Origin: Bilophila wadsworthia ATCC 49260
GTDB taxonomy: Bacteria; Desulfobacterota; Desulfovibrionia; Desulfovibrionales; Desulfovibrionaceae
Length of the DNA: 7,544 bases
NCBI RefSeq assembly: GCF_000701705.1
Contig: NZ_JNJP01000125.1
Coordinates: 1-7,544 of the forward strand
Reading direction: 5' to 3'
The position numbers and the translations under genes are program-made. Numbering within the stretch: the first letter of the stretch is position 1; the number at the start of each line of letters is the position of its first letter. Below are positions 1 through 5,806 of the stretch, piece after piece. The notes below the pieces were generated by a model, which saw nothing but the letters and a program-made list of their open reading frames with translations, had not been told where the DNA came from and did not search any database.

Positions 1-42
1 CCTTCCCCCACGCCCCCATCCCCTCCCGCAAAGACTTTTACG
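1..42 (+). repeat. Partial gene-end repeat (copy A), C-rich tail
   Basis: A C-rich tract followed by CCCGCAAAGACTTTTA. Its reverse complement shares the blocks AAAGTCTT, GGGAGGG and GGGGGC-G/T-TGGGGGA-A/G-GG with the tract at 7483-7522. In the other copies a hairpin precedes the C-rich tail in the direction of transcription, so the hairpin of this copy should lie just left of the window. It probably marks the 3' end of a + strand gene outside the window. The alignment was made by eye. Confidence 0.55.
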
Positions 43-255
43 CGTATCGAATCCCTGTTCGAAAAGACGGGAAAGTTTGATGGCTGGTTGTTTGAAGAGG
101 AGCCATGTGGAAACAACGGCTGGAGTGGTCGTTGATGCGCGCTGCGGTTCCTCCGGAGGAACCGCAGGCAGGGGACGCTCCGAGCAAAAGCCGGTTCATA
201 AGTGACAGTTGTATGGGATGAAGCCGTTTTGATGGAATGTTACGTGGCAGGCAAA
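43..255. other. Leader region upstream of tilS, no certain gene
   Basis: I see no recognisable protein gene here. The tract holds the palindrome at 142-167 and two short overlapping frames on the + strand. One runs 80-205 (41 codons), with a weak GGGAAAG upstream, and its TGA overlaps the GTG at 202 as GTGA. The other runs 105-221 (38 codons) and starts 2 nt after AGGAG, which is too close for an ideal ribosome binding site. Neither encodes a family I recognise. I found no convincing sigma-70 promoter for tilS. Confidence 0.4.
142..167. repeat. Perfect 26-bp palindrome upstream of tilS
   Basis: The half-site CTGCGGTTCCTCC (142-154) is followed directly by its exact reverse complement GGAGGAACCGCAG (155-167). 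All 13 positions pair and there is no spacer. As RNA it would fold into an 11-bp stem with a 4-nt loop. No T-run follows on either strand, so it is not a standard intrinsic terminator. As DNA it could be an operator for a dimeric regulator. The GGAGGA in the right arm has no start codon at usable distance. Confidence 0.6.
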
Positions 256-1299
256 ATGACGATGACAGAGAGGAAAGACGCTCTTCCGTGCCGGATGCAG
301 GATTTACCGCCCGCCGGGGCTCGGTTGTGCATGGCGGTCGGGCGTTTTCTGAAAGAGACGTGCGGCGTATCTCCGCACCATGTCATCGTGGCCTTTTCGG
401 GCGGCGCGGATTCCACGGCGCTGGCCGTGATCCTGCGTTGCCTCGGCGTATCCCTCGTGTTGGCGCACCTCGATCATCGGCTTCGCCCGGAAAGCGGGGA
501 GGAGGCGGAGTCCGCGCGGCGCTTCGCGGAACGGCTCGGCGTGCCCTGCATGGTGCGGCGCGTGGATGTGGAGGCGCTGGCGCGTTCGGAAGGGATCGGC
601 CTTGAAGACGCGGGACGGCGTGCCCGGTACGCGTTTTTTGATTCGGCGCTCTTGTCTGAACGCGCGGAGTGGGTTGTTACCGGCCATCATCTTGATGATT
701 TGAGTGAGGATGTGCTGATGCGGCTTGTGCGCGGTTCCGGCTGGCCCGGACTTGGCGGCATGAAGGCCGTGGATCCGGCCCGGCGTCTCCTACGCCCTTT
801 GCTTGGGACGCCACGGGCGGAACTGGAGGCTTTTCTCCGCTCTCTCGGCGTGGACTGGATCGAAGACGCCTCGAACCGGAGCGATGCCTTCCGGCGCAAC
901 CGTATGCGCAATCATGTCATTCCGCTGTTGAAGGCTGAAAACCCTTCTTTTTCCCGCTCCACGCGCACGCTTTGGGAGCTTGCCCGTGAGGACGAACACT
1001 ATTGGAACGAGGTGCTTGCCCCAGTGTTCGCGCAGCTCCGGGAGGAAAACGGCAGCCTCCTGTTGCCGCGTGCTGCCTTTGTCTCGTTGCCGCGTGCGGC
1101 GCGCCTGCGCGTATATGCCGGTTTGTTCCACCGCTTCGGGCGCGGACAGGCGCAGTCCGAAACGCTGTTCCGCTTGGATGAAGCCGCCGTCTCCTCCCGC
1201 AGCCGGAAGGTTTTTCAATTCCCCGGCGGCGTATGCATAACGACGGATGGTGACGGAGTGTTGATGAAGACCGGGGGAGGGGGGAAGAACCCCTTCTGA
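256..1299 (+). CDS. tilS: tRNA(Ile)-lysidine synthetase TilS
   Basis: TilS attaches lysine to the wobble C34 of tRNA-Ile(CAU), using ATP, in the cytoplasm. The base becomes lysidine and the tRNA changes from Met to Ile identity; the enzyme is normally essential. Counting from the ATG at 256 (347 aa), the PP-loop SGGADS is at residues 48-53, followed by HLDHRLR (71-77), GHHLDDLSED (143-152) and the family signature DASN...RNRMRN (204-219). The protein ends soon after a PGG turn, so it is a short form without the full C-terminal domain of the E. coli enzyme. The last ten residues (KTGGGGKNPF) are read from a hairpin repeat. The start is uncertain: the frame is open from GTG 202, with ATGs at 232, 256, 262 and 295, and none has a strong ribosome binding site. 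256 or 262 gives a family-like N-terminus. The LDDL and ED variants of the usual DDQ.ET motif are noted. Confidence 0.92.
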   Translation: MTMTERKDALPCRMQDLPPAGARLCMAVGRFLKETCGVSPHHVIVAFSGGADSTALAVILRCLGVSLVLAHLDHRLRPESGEEAESARRFAERLGVPCMVRRVDVEALARSEGIGLEDAGRRARYAFFDSALLSERAEWVVTGHHLDDLSEDVLMRLVRGSGWPGLGGMKAVDPARRLLRPLLGTPRAELEAFLRSLGVDWIEDASNRSDAFRRNRMRNHVIPLLKAENPSFSRSTRTLWELAREDEHYWNEVLAPVFAQLREENGSLLLPRAAFVSLPRAARLRVYAGLFHRFGRGQAQSETLFRLDEAAVSSRSRKVFQFPGGVCITTDGDGVLMKTGGGGKNPF

Positions 1300-1323
1300 A
1301 GAACGGAGCCTTCTCCCCTCTCC
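1276..1323. terminator. Hairpin between convergent tilS and dxs (repeat copy B)
   Basis: The arms 1276-1289 and 1311-1323 form 13 pairs with one G-T pair and one bulged A (1286). The loop contains a small TTC/GAA stem around the tilS stop codon. The two genes converge here, with only 36 nt between their stop codons, so the hairpin may end transcription from both sides. No classical U-run follows directly. On the + strand an AT-rich ATATATCTATTTTT occurs about 7 nt downstream. The G-rich left arm resembles the sequence at 7513-7544, so I place it in the same repeat family. Confidence 0.5.
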
Positions 1324-1335
1324 ACTCCAATATAT

Positions 1336-3264
1336 CTATTTTTCTTCCATCAACGCCTTCAATGTCAAATAGACGCCCTCGTCATCAAGGCCAAGGCGGT
1401 GGCGGAGCTGGGCTTGCGTGCCGTGCTCCACAAAAGCGTCGGGCAGGCCGATGCGCTTGATGCGTTGCCCGCGCAGGGTTCCGTTGTCGACGAGGAGTTC
1501 CAGCACGGCGGAAGAAAAACCTCCGGCAAGGGCGTTTTCCTCGGCGAACAGTATGCGGTCGAAACGGGCTACCAGATCGAGAAGCTGCTTTTCAGGCAGA
1601 GGCTTGATCCAGCGGGCGTCGAATACGGCCACGCTGCGGCCCGTTTCGGTGAAAAGCCTTTCGGCGGCGTTCTGTGCCGCGACCACCATGCTTCCTACCG
1701 CAATAACCACGGCGTCCGTACCTTCGCGGAGCAGTTCGCCTTCGCCGAGGGGAAGGGGCGGCAGGGAAATCAGCGGTTCGGCGTTGGGCAGGGGGCGGCC
1801 GGGAGCTGAGCCGCGGGGATAGCGGATAACCAGCGGCTGACCGAGGTTCAGGGACGTGATCAACGCGGCCTGCAGTTCGGGTTCGTCGCGGGGAGCGAGT
1901 ATCTTGATGTTCGGAATGTGGCGGAGGAACGAAAGATCGAACGCCCCGTGATGCGTGGGGCCGTCTTCGCCCACCAGCCCCGCCCGGTCAAGGCAAAGCG
2001 TCACGGGCAGCTTCTGAATGCACACATCGTGTATGATCTGGTCATAGGCACGCTGGGAGAAGGTGGAGTAGATCGCCACAAAGGGACGGTAGCCTTGCGA
2101 GGCGAGGCCTGCCGCGAAGGTGACGGCGTGCTGTTCGCAGATGCCCACGTCCGTGAAGCGGGTGGGAAAACGTGATTTGAAATGTCCCGTTCCCGTGCCG
2201 CTGGACATGGCGGCGGTCACGGCCACGATGCGGTCGTCCTCTTTGGCGAGCCGGCAAAGCGTTTCGCCGAAAATGTCTGTATAGGTCGGCGGAGCTCCGG
2301 CGGGTTTGGGCTGCGTCTGGCCTGTGGCGACGTCGAACTTGCCCAGCCCGTGGAATTTGGAAGGCTGAGCCTCGGCGGGCGGGTACCCCTTCCCCTTGCG
2401 GGTGAGCACGTGCAGCAGGACCGGCTGATCGTCGATGGAGGCCGCCATTCTCAGATGGCGTTCCACTTCCTCGATATTGTGCCCGTTCACCGGACCGATG
2501 TAGTTGAAGCGCAGGGCCTCGAAAAGCATACCCGGCGTGAATACGGTCTTGAGGCTGCGGTGCGTGCGATGGGCGTATTCCGCCATTTCATCGCCAATGC
2601 CGGGGATGGACTTGAGCCAGTCCTTGACTTCCCGGCGTACCCTGCGCGCCCAGCCGCGTTCCATGTTGCGGCTGAGGAAGAGGGACAACGCACCGACATT
2701 GTGGGAGATCGACATCTCGTTGTCGTTCAGGACCACGATGAGGCGCCGGCCCATGTCGCCCGCCTGGTTCAGCCCTTCAAAGGCCAGCCCTCCGGTGAGG
2801 GAGCCGTCTCCGATGACCGCGAGCACATGGTTTTTCTTTCCCGCCAGATCCCGAGCCATCGCCATGCCGAGAGCCGCGGAAACGGATGTCGAGGAGTGTC
2901 CGACGCCGAAATGATCAAACGGGCTTTCTTCGATTTTCGGAAAACCGCTGATACCTCCAAGCTGGCGCAAGGTATGGAAGTTTTCCGACCTTCCGGTCAG
3001 CAGCTTCCATGCGTAGCTCTGGTGCCCCACATCCCAGACGAGCTTGTCTTCCTCAGGGTCGAATACGGAAAGGAGCGCGAGCGTCAGCTCGACGACGCCG
3101 AGCGAGGGGGCCAGATGCCCTCCGTTGGCGGCAACCGTGCGGATAATGGTCTGGCGCAGTTCCGTCGCCAGGATCTGCTTGTCGGCGAGGGACAGGTCCG
3201 CCACCATGGAAGGGTGCGTGATGCGGGCGAGAAGGGGAGGAAGGGTACTATCCGTTTCGTTCAT
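1336..3264 (-). CDS. dxs: 1-deoxy-D-xylulose-5-phosphate synthase
   Basis: This enzyme condenses pyruvate and glyceraldehyde 3-phosphate to DXP, the first and usually rate-setting step of the MEP isoprenoid pathway. DXP also feeds thiamine and pyridoxal synthesis. The 642-aa protein has the full transketolase-like layout. The thiamine diphosphate site is GDGSLTGG (152-159) with LNDNEMSIS (179-187). The conserved N-terminal histidine is H50 in GGHLAPSLG. The pyrimidine domain has DVGICEQHA (372-380, with the cofactor-activating E377), then DRAGLVGEDGPTHHG (426-440), and the C-terminal transketolase domain follows. Length and motifs are normal and I see no frameshift. The ATG at 3264 has AGGAA 10 nt upstream; the stop is TAG. 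It lies downstream of ispA, separated by 181 nt holding a hairpin and a probable promoter, so it may be transcribed separately as well as from the upstream genes. Confidence 0.97.
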   Translation of the reverse strand: MNETDSTLPPLLARITHPSMVADLSLADKQILATELRQTIIRTVAANGGHLAPSLGVVELTLALLSVFDPEEDKLVWDVGHQSYAWKLLTGRSENFHTLRQLGGISGFPKIEESPFDHFGVGHSSTSVSAALGMAMARDLAGKKNHVLAVIGDGSLTGGLAFEGLNQAGDMGRRLIVVLNDNEMSISHNVGALSLFLSRNMERGWARRVRREVKDWLKSIPGIGDEMAEYAHRTHRSLKTVFTPGMLFEALRFNYIGPVNGHNIEEVERHLRMAASIDDQPVLLHVLTRKGKGYPPAEAQPSKFHGLGKFDVATGQTQPKPAGAPPTYTDIFGETLCRLAKEDDRIVAVTAAMSSGTGTGHFKSRFPTRFTDVGICEQHAVTFAAGLASQGYRPFVAIYSTFSQRAYDQIIHDVCIQKLPVTLCLDRAGLVGEDGPTHHGAFDLSFLRHIPNIKILAPRDEPELQAALITSLNLGQPLVIRYPRGSAPGRPLPNAEPLISLPPLPLGEGELLREGTDAVVIAVGSMVVAAQNAAERLFTETGRSVAVFDARWIKPLPEKQLLDLVARFDRILFAEENALAGGFSSAVLELLVDNGTLRGQRIKRIGLPDAFVEHGTQAQLRHRLGLDDEGVYLTLKALMEEK

Positions 3265-3343
3265 GAAGAGTGCGTTCCTGTGGTCTGGGCAGGTTGCCGG
3301 GGCTTGGGCGCGGGGCGCCTGCTTTGTGGTATGCGGAACTCCC

Positions 3344-3372
3344 TGTATAGCTCCGCCTTATCGAATTGGCAA
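3344..3372 (-). promoter_or_regulatory. Candidate sigma-70 promoter for dxs
   Basis: On the minus strand TTGCCA (3372-3367) and TATACA (3349-3344) are separated by exactly 17 nt. They match the consensus at 5 of 6 and 4 of 6 positions. Transcription would start near 3337 and give a leader of about 73 nt before the dxs ATG. The site lies just after the hairpin that follows ispA, a sensible place for an independent dxs promoter. This is prediction by eye only. Confidence 0.45.
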
Positions 3373-3395
3373 ACGGACCTTGCGGAGAGCGGTGC

Positions 3396-3416
3396 TCCCC
3401 GATGCGGGATCGGGGA
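3396..3416 (-). terminator. Hairpin after ispA, possible weak terminator
   Basis: TCCCCGAT (3396-3403) pairs perfectly with ATCGGGGA (3409-3416) around a 5-nt loop, 29 nt beyond the ispA stop codon on the minus strand. No U-run follows on that strand, so it may act as a Rho-associated or RNA-stabilising 3' hairpin rather than a strong intrinsic terminator. Confidence 0.4.
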
Positions 3417-3445
3417 TGCTTCGCTCCATCGGTTTTTCAGTGGCT

Positions 3446-4354
3446 TTATTTGTTGCGCGTCACCAACATGAGCGCGAGCCCCTTGAGGAATGCGGCGTCC
3501 TGTCCGGAGAAGGCGCTCAGGCTGTCGACGGCTTTCTCGGCGAACTCCTGCGCCAATTCGCGGCTGCGGTCGAGCCCCATGAGTGAAGGATATGTGGTCT
3601 TGCCCATTTCGGCATCGCTTCCGGCGGGCTTTCCGAGCGTGGCGGTATCGGCGGTCTCATCAAGGATGTCGTCGACGATCTGGAAGGTGACGCCGAGCGC
3701 TTCGCCGTAGGCGCGCAGGCTGGCAATATCGGGTTCCGAGGCTCCGGCGAGGAGGCCGCCGCTGACGCAGGCCACGCGGAACATGGCTCCGGTCTTGAGG
3801 GCATGGAGCGTTTGCAGGGTTTCCAGGGGTACGTCCGTTTTCCCGGTGCAGTCCATATCGAGGATCTGTCCGCCGACCATGCCCGCGGAACCGGCGGCGG
3901 AGGAGACGGACGCCAGAGCCTCGAGCACCCGCCCGGCGGGAAGATCCTTTACGGTGGAGGCCATAAACCCGAAGGCGTCGGTCAGCAGGGCGTCGCCCGC
4001 AAGGATGGCGGTGGCTTCATCGAAGGCCTTGTGGCAGGAGGGGCGGCCACGGCGCAGATCGTCATCATCCATCGCGGGCAGATCGTCGTGGATGAGGGAG
4101 TACGTGTGGATCATTTCCAGCGAGGCGGCGAAGGGCATCACCGCTTCGGCGCTCAGGCCGAACAGGGCGGCGGTGGACAGGCACAGCACCGGACGGAGGC
4201 GCTTGCCGCCCGCGAGGAGGCTGTAATACATGGCTTCCTTGAGTCGTCCCTGCATGGGAATGGCGTCGAGGCAGTGCTGAAGATATGCCTCCACCTGCGC
4301 GCCGCGTTCGGCGAGGATCGTCTTGACCTGCTGGGAATCGTAAGGGGTGCTCAT
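3446..4354 (-). CDS. ispA: (2E,6E)-farnesyl diphosphate synthase
   Basis: This short-chain trans-prenyltransferase joins isopentenyl diphosphate to dimethylallyl and geranyl diphosphate, giving C15 farnesyl diphosphate for undecaprenyl phosphate and quinone tails. In the 302-aa protein GGKRLRP is at 49-55, the first aspartate-rich motif DDLPAMD at 90-96, GDALLTDAF at 120-128 and the second motif DDILD at 228-232. The two extra residues in the first motif and the tyrosine five positions before it (Y85) are typical of bacterial farnesyl rather than geranylgeranyl synthases, though the exact chain length is inference. The frame stays open to 4510, but that extension begins MFFFF and is unlike the family. 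ATG 4354 has AAAGGA 7 nt upstream and gives the normal N-terminus. The gene lies between xseB and dxs, a widely shared arrangement, but is preceded by a 346-nt gap. Confidence 0.95.
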   Translation of the reverse strand: MSTPYDSQQVKTILAERGAQVEAYLQHCLDAIPMQGRLKEAMYYSLLAGGKRLRPVLCLSTAALFGLSAEAVMPFAASLEMIHTYSLIHDDLPAMDDDDLRRGRPSCHKAFDEATAILAGDALLTDAFGFMASTVKDLPAGRVLEALASVSSAAGSAGMVGGQILDMDCTGKTDVPLETLQTLHALKTGAMFRVACVSGGLLAGASEPDIASLRAYGEALGVTFQIVDDILDETADTATLGKPAGSDAEMGKTTYPSLMGLDRSRELAQEFAEKAVDSLSAFSGQDAAFLKGLALMLVTRNK

Positions 4355-4361
4355 GAATGGG

Positions 4362-4367
4362 TCCTTT
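4362..4367 (-). promoter_or_regulatory. Ribosome binding site deciding the ispA start
   Basis: AAAGGA on the minus strand lies 7 nt before the ATG at 4354. It supports this start over the longer open frame reaching to 4510. Confidence 0.6.
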
Positions 4368-4661
4368 ATGTGGTTTCTCGGGCGGGAAATCATCCTGACG
4401 GCATGAAAGCGTCCGCATCGCTTCCAGTGTCTTCCGTTCTCTGGTTCCAAGGGGTTTGTGAGCAGCGGGGACAGGGATCGGGCACGCGGGAAGAGGAAAA
4501 AGAAGAACACAGCAAAGGCCTTTTGTCAGTACCTTCCGGTTTGTCCCCGCTCGCCGGAGCCTTATATCTTTTTCGCCAATCCTCATGGTTGTCCGGTTTG
4601 CGCCCGGCGGCATTTCTGCTGCGCGGACTCCCCATCGGCCGGAGTTTTGCGGGGGGAGGCG
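4368..4661. other. Gene-free spacer between xseB and ispA
   Basis: About 300 nt without a credible gene. On the minus strand an isolated TATAAG (4566-4561) could be a -10 box for ispA, but no matching -35 lies 16-19 nt upstream. A near-perfect short palindrome around AAAGGCCTTT is at 4513-4524. The open frames crossing here are out-of-frame readings of ispA or of the C-rich repeat and have no ribosome binding sites. Confidence 0.4.
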
Positions 4662-4694
4662 GGAGGGAGCTTTTTTTACAAAAAGTTCCCTCCT
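4641..4694 (-). terminator. Long hairpin after xseB with C-rich tail (repeat copy C)
   Basis: The arms 4662-4675 and 4680-4693 form a 14-bp stem with one G-T pair and a 4-nt loop, 8 nt beyond the xseB stop codon. On the minus strand the hairpin is followed by a C-rich tail and CCGCAAAACT, the same order as the repeats at both window ends. The T and A runs lie inside the stem rather than after it, so it is not a textbook intrinsic terminator, but its place at the gene end suggests termination or 3' protection. Confidence 0.55.
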
Positions 4695-4700
4695 CCGGTC

Positions 4701-4940
4701 CTATTCCCCTTCCTCGTCAAGCTTCTTTTCGTCAAAAGGCTCCAGACCTTCCTCGGTGAGAAGGCGGACTTCGTTGCGGGCTTTTTCCAACTGCTCGCGG
4801 CAGGAGCGGGAGAGCGTCAGCCCTTCCTTGTACAAGCGAACGCTGTCCTCAAGCGGAAGTTCGCCGTTTTCCAGCGAGGCGACGACTTCTTGAAGTCGGC
4901 GCAGCCGATCCTCGAAGGACGGGGTTTTCTTGGCGGCCAT
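4701..4940 (-). CDS. xseB: Exodeoxyribonuclease VII small subunit
   Basis: XseB is the small subunit of exonuclease VII, a cytoplasmic nuclease that degrades single-stranded DNA from either end into acid-insoluble oligonucleotides and takes part in mismatch repair and DNA damage tolerance. Several XseB copies bind the long helical part of each XseA. The 79-aa product is of normal size and shows the family pattern: FEDRLRRLQEVVASLENGEL (9-28), then PLEDSVRLYKEG and a second helix to about residue 60, with an acidic tail. The start is well fixed by AGGAG 5 nt upstream. That AGGAG overlaps the TAG stop of the peptidase gene (TAGGAG), so translation is probably coupled. The stop is TAG, and a hairpin repeat follows directly. 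Confidence 0.95.
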   Translation of the reverse strand: MAAKKTPSFEDRLRRLQEVVASLENGELPLEDSVRLYKEGLTLSRSCREQLEKARNEVRLLTEEGLEPFDEKKLDEEGE

Positions 4941-4945
4941 GCGGG

Positions 4946-4950
4946 CTCCT
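4946..4950 (-). promoter_or_regulatory. xseB ribosome binding site overlapping the peptidase stop codon
   Basis: The minus strand reads TAGGAG. The TAG (4951-4949) ends the M23 peptidase gene and AGGAG (4950-4946) is the xseB ribosome binding site, 5 nt before its ATG. This is a typical layout for termination-reinitiation coupling. Confidence 0.65.
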
Positions 4951-5806
4951 ATTGTTTGGGGACAAGGGAAAGGGGATCGACGGCGACGCCGAGGATATTG
5001 ACCCCAAGATGCAGGTGCGGGCCGGTCACGCGCCCGGTCGCACCCACGAGGCCGATTTGCTGTCCGGCCTTGACCATCTCACCCGGTTTCACATCGAGGC
5101 GGGACATGTGCGCATAGGAGCTGACGACGCCTTGCCCGTGATCGAGGTAGACGGTATTCCCCGCAAAATACATGTTCTGAGCGATGGTCACCTTGCCGTC
5201 GGCCACAGCCTTGATCGGCGTGCCTTCCGCACCGCGCAGATCGACGCCGCGATGGTAGGAGCGGAGTTCGCCGTTGAACATCCGCCTGCCGCCGAAGGCG
5301 CTGGTCACCACACCGGGAACGGGGCGCTGGAATTCGCCGCGCCAGTAGCGTTCCGGCGTCACGCGGTTGATGGCCTCGCTGGATTTTTTGCGTTCGGCGT
5401 CGATGCGCTTCATGGCTTCCTTGGGTGGGTTCACGAAGGTTTTCTTGACCGAAATCTGCTGCTCGGGCCATTTCACCTTGAGGACTTTCACGGTGGCCTT
5501 TCCGGTCAGCGTCCCGGCGGTGGCCTGTACGATCAGATCCTTGTCGGCGTTGACGGGCACGGGAAGCAGGGCTTCGGCGATGCGGTGCCCGCCGTCCGCC
5601 ACCGTGGGCGCGGCAATGTTTTTGCCCAGCCACGTGAAGGTGAGCTGGGGCAGCTGCTCGTCAATGACGACGCGGACTTTGACGGCGGAACCCTGTTTGG
5701 CTTCCTCCGGGGCATGGATGGTCAGCGATGCGGCCAGCGCGCCGCCGCACAGAAGCAACGTCAGGCACACGGCCAGCAACGCGATCCGGCAGTTACGGGA
5801 TATCAT
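4949..5806 (-). CDS. Secreted M23 family peptidoglycan metallopeptidase
   Basis: A LytM/lysostaphin-type zinc endopeptidase, probably acting on peptide cross-links of peptidoglycan in the periplasm. The 285-aa product begins with a signal peptide (basic MISRNCR, hydrophobic core, cleavage near ALA-A at 25/26). C20 does not fit a lipobox because the residue before it is L. Residues 26-110 look like a beta-rich Ig-like domain, followed by a charged linker with VNPPKEAMKRIDAER (125-139). The M23 domain (about 160-285) has all the metal and catalytic residues: HRGVD (H185, D189), YAH (H233) and GPHLHLG (H264, H266). An active enzyme is therefore expected, rather than an EnvC/NlpD-like inactive activator. 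The ATG lies inside the end of xseA (14-nt overlap), with GGAG 6 nt upstream; the TAG stop provides the xseB ribosome binding site. The physiological substrate is unknown. Confidence 0.92.
   Translation of the reverse strand: MISRNCRIALLAVCLTLLLCGGALAASLTIHAPEEAKQGSAVKVRVVIDEQLPQLTFTWLGKNIAAPTVADGGHRIAEALLPVPVNADKDLIVQATAGTLTGKATVKVLKVKWPEQQISVKKTFVNPPKEAMKRIDAERKKSSEAINRVTPERYWRGEFQRPVPGVVTSAFGGRRMFNGELRSYHRGVDLRGAEGTPIKAVADGKVTIAQNMYFAGNTVYLDHGQGVVSSYAHMSRLDVKPGEMVKAGQQIGLVGATGRVTGPHLHLGVNILGVAVDPLSLVPKQ

Noticed and set aside
47..62. TCGAA...TTCGA, resembling part of a tRNA T-arm or an attachment site
   Set aside because: Only a 5-bp stem with no cloverleaf around it and no second copy or integrase in the window.
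1..135. Frame 1 is open to a TGA at 133-135 and could be the end of an upstream gene
   Set aside because: It begins by translating the C-rich repeat (PSPTPPSPP), which in other copies lies after a gene end; no family resemblance.
2182..3471. A 429-codon open frame on the + strand opposite dxs
   Set aside because: It lies antisense to a fully conserved dxs, has no recognisable domain, and is explained by GC-rich third positions.
4355..4510. N-terminal extension of ispA beginning MFFFFLFPRA
   Set aside because: It is absent from the family, read from a pyrimidine-rich spacer, and the ATG at 4354 has a good ribosome binding site.
4355..4613. Minus-strand frame with a hydrophobic, signal-like stretch starting near 4613
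   Set aside because: It has no ribosome binding site, runs on out of frame into ispA, and resembles no known protein.
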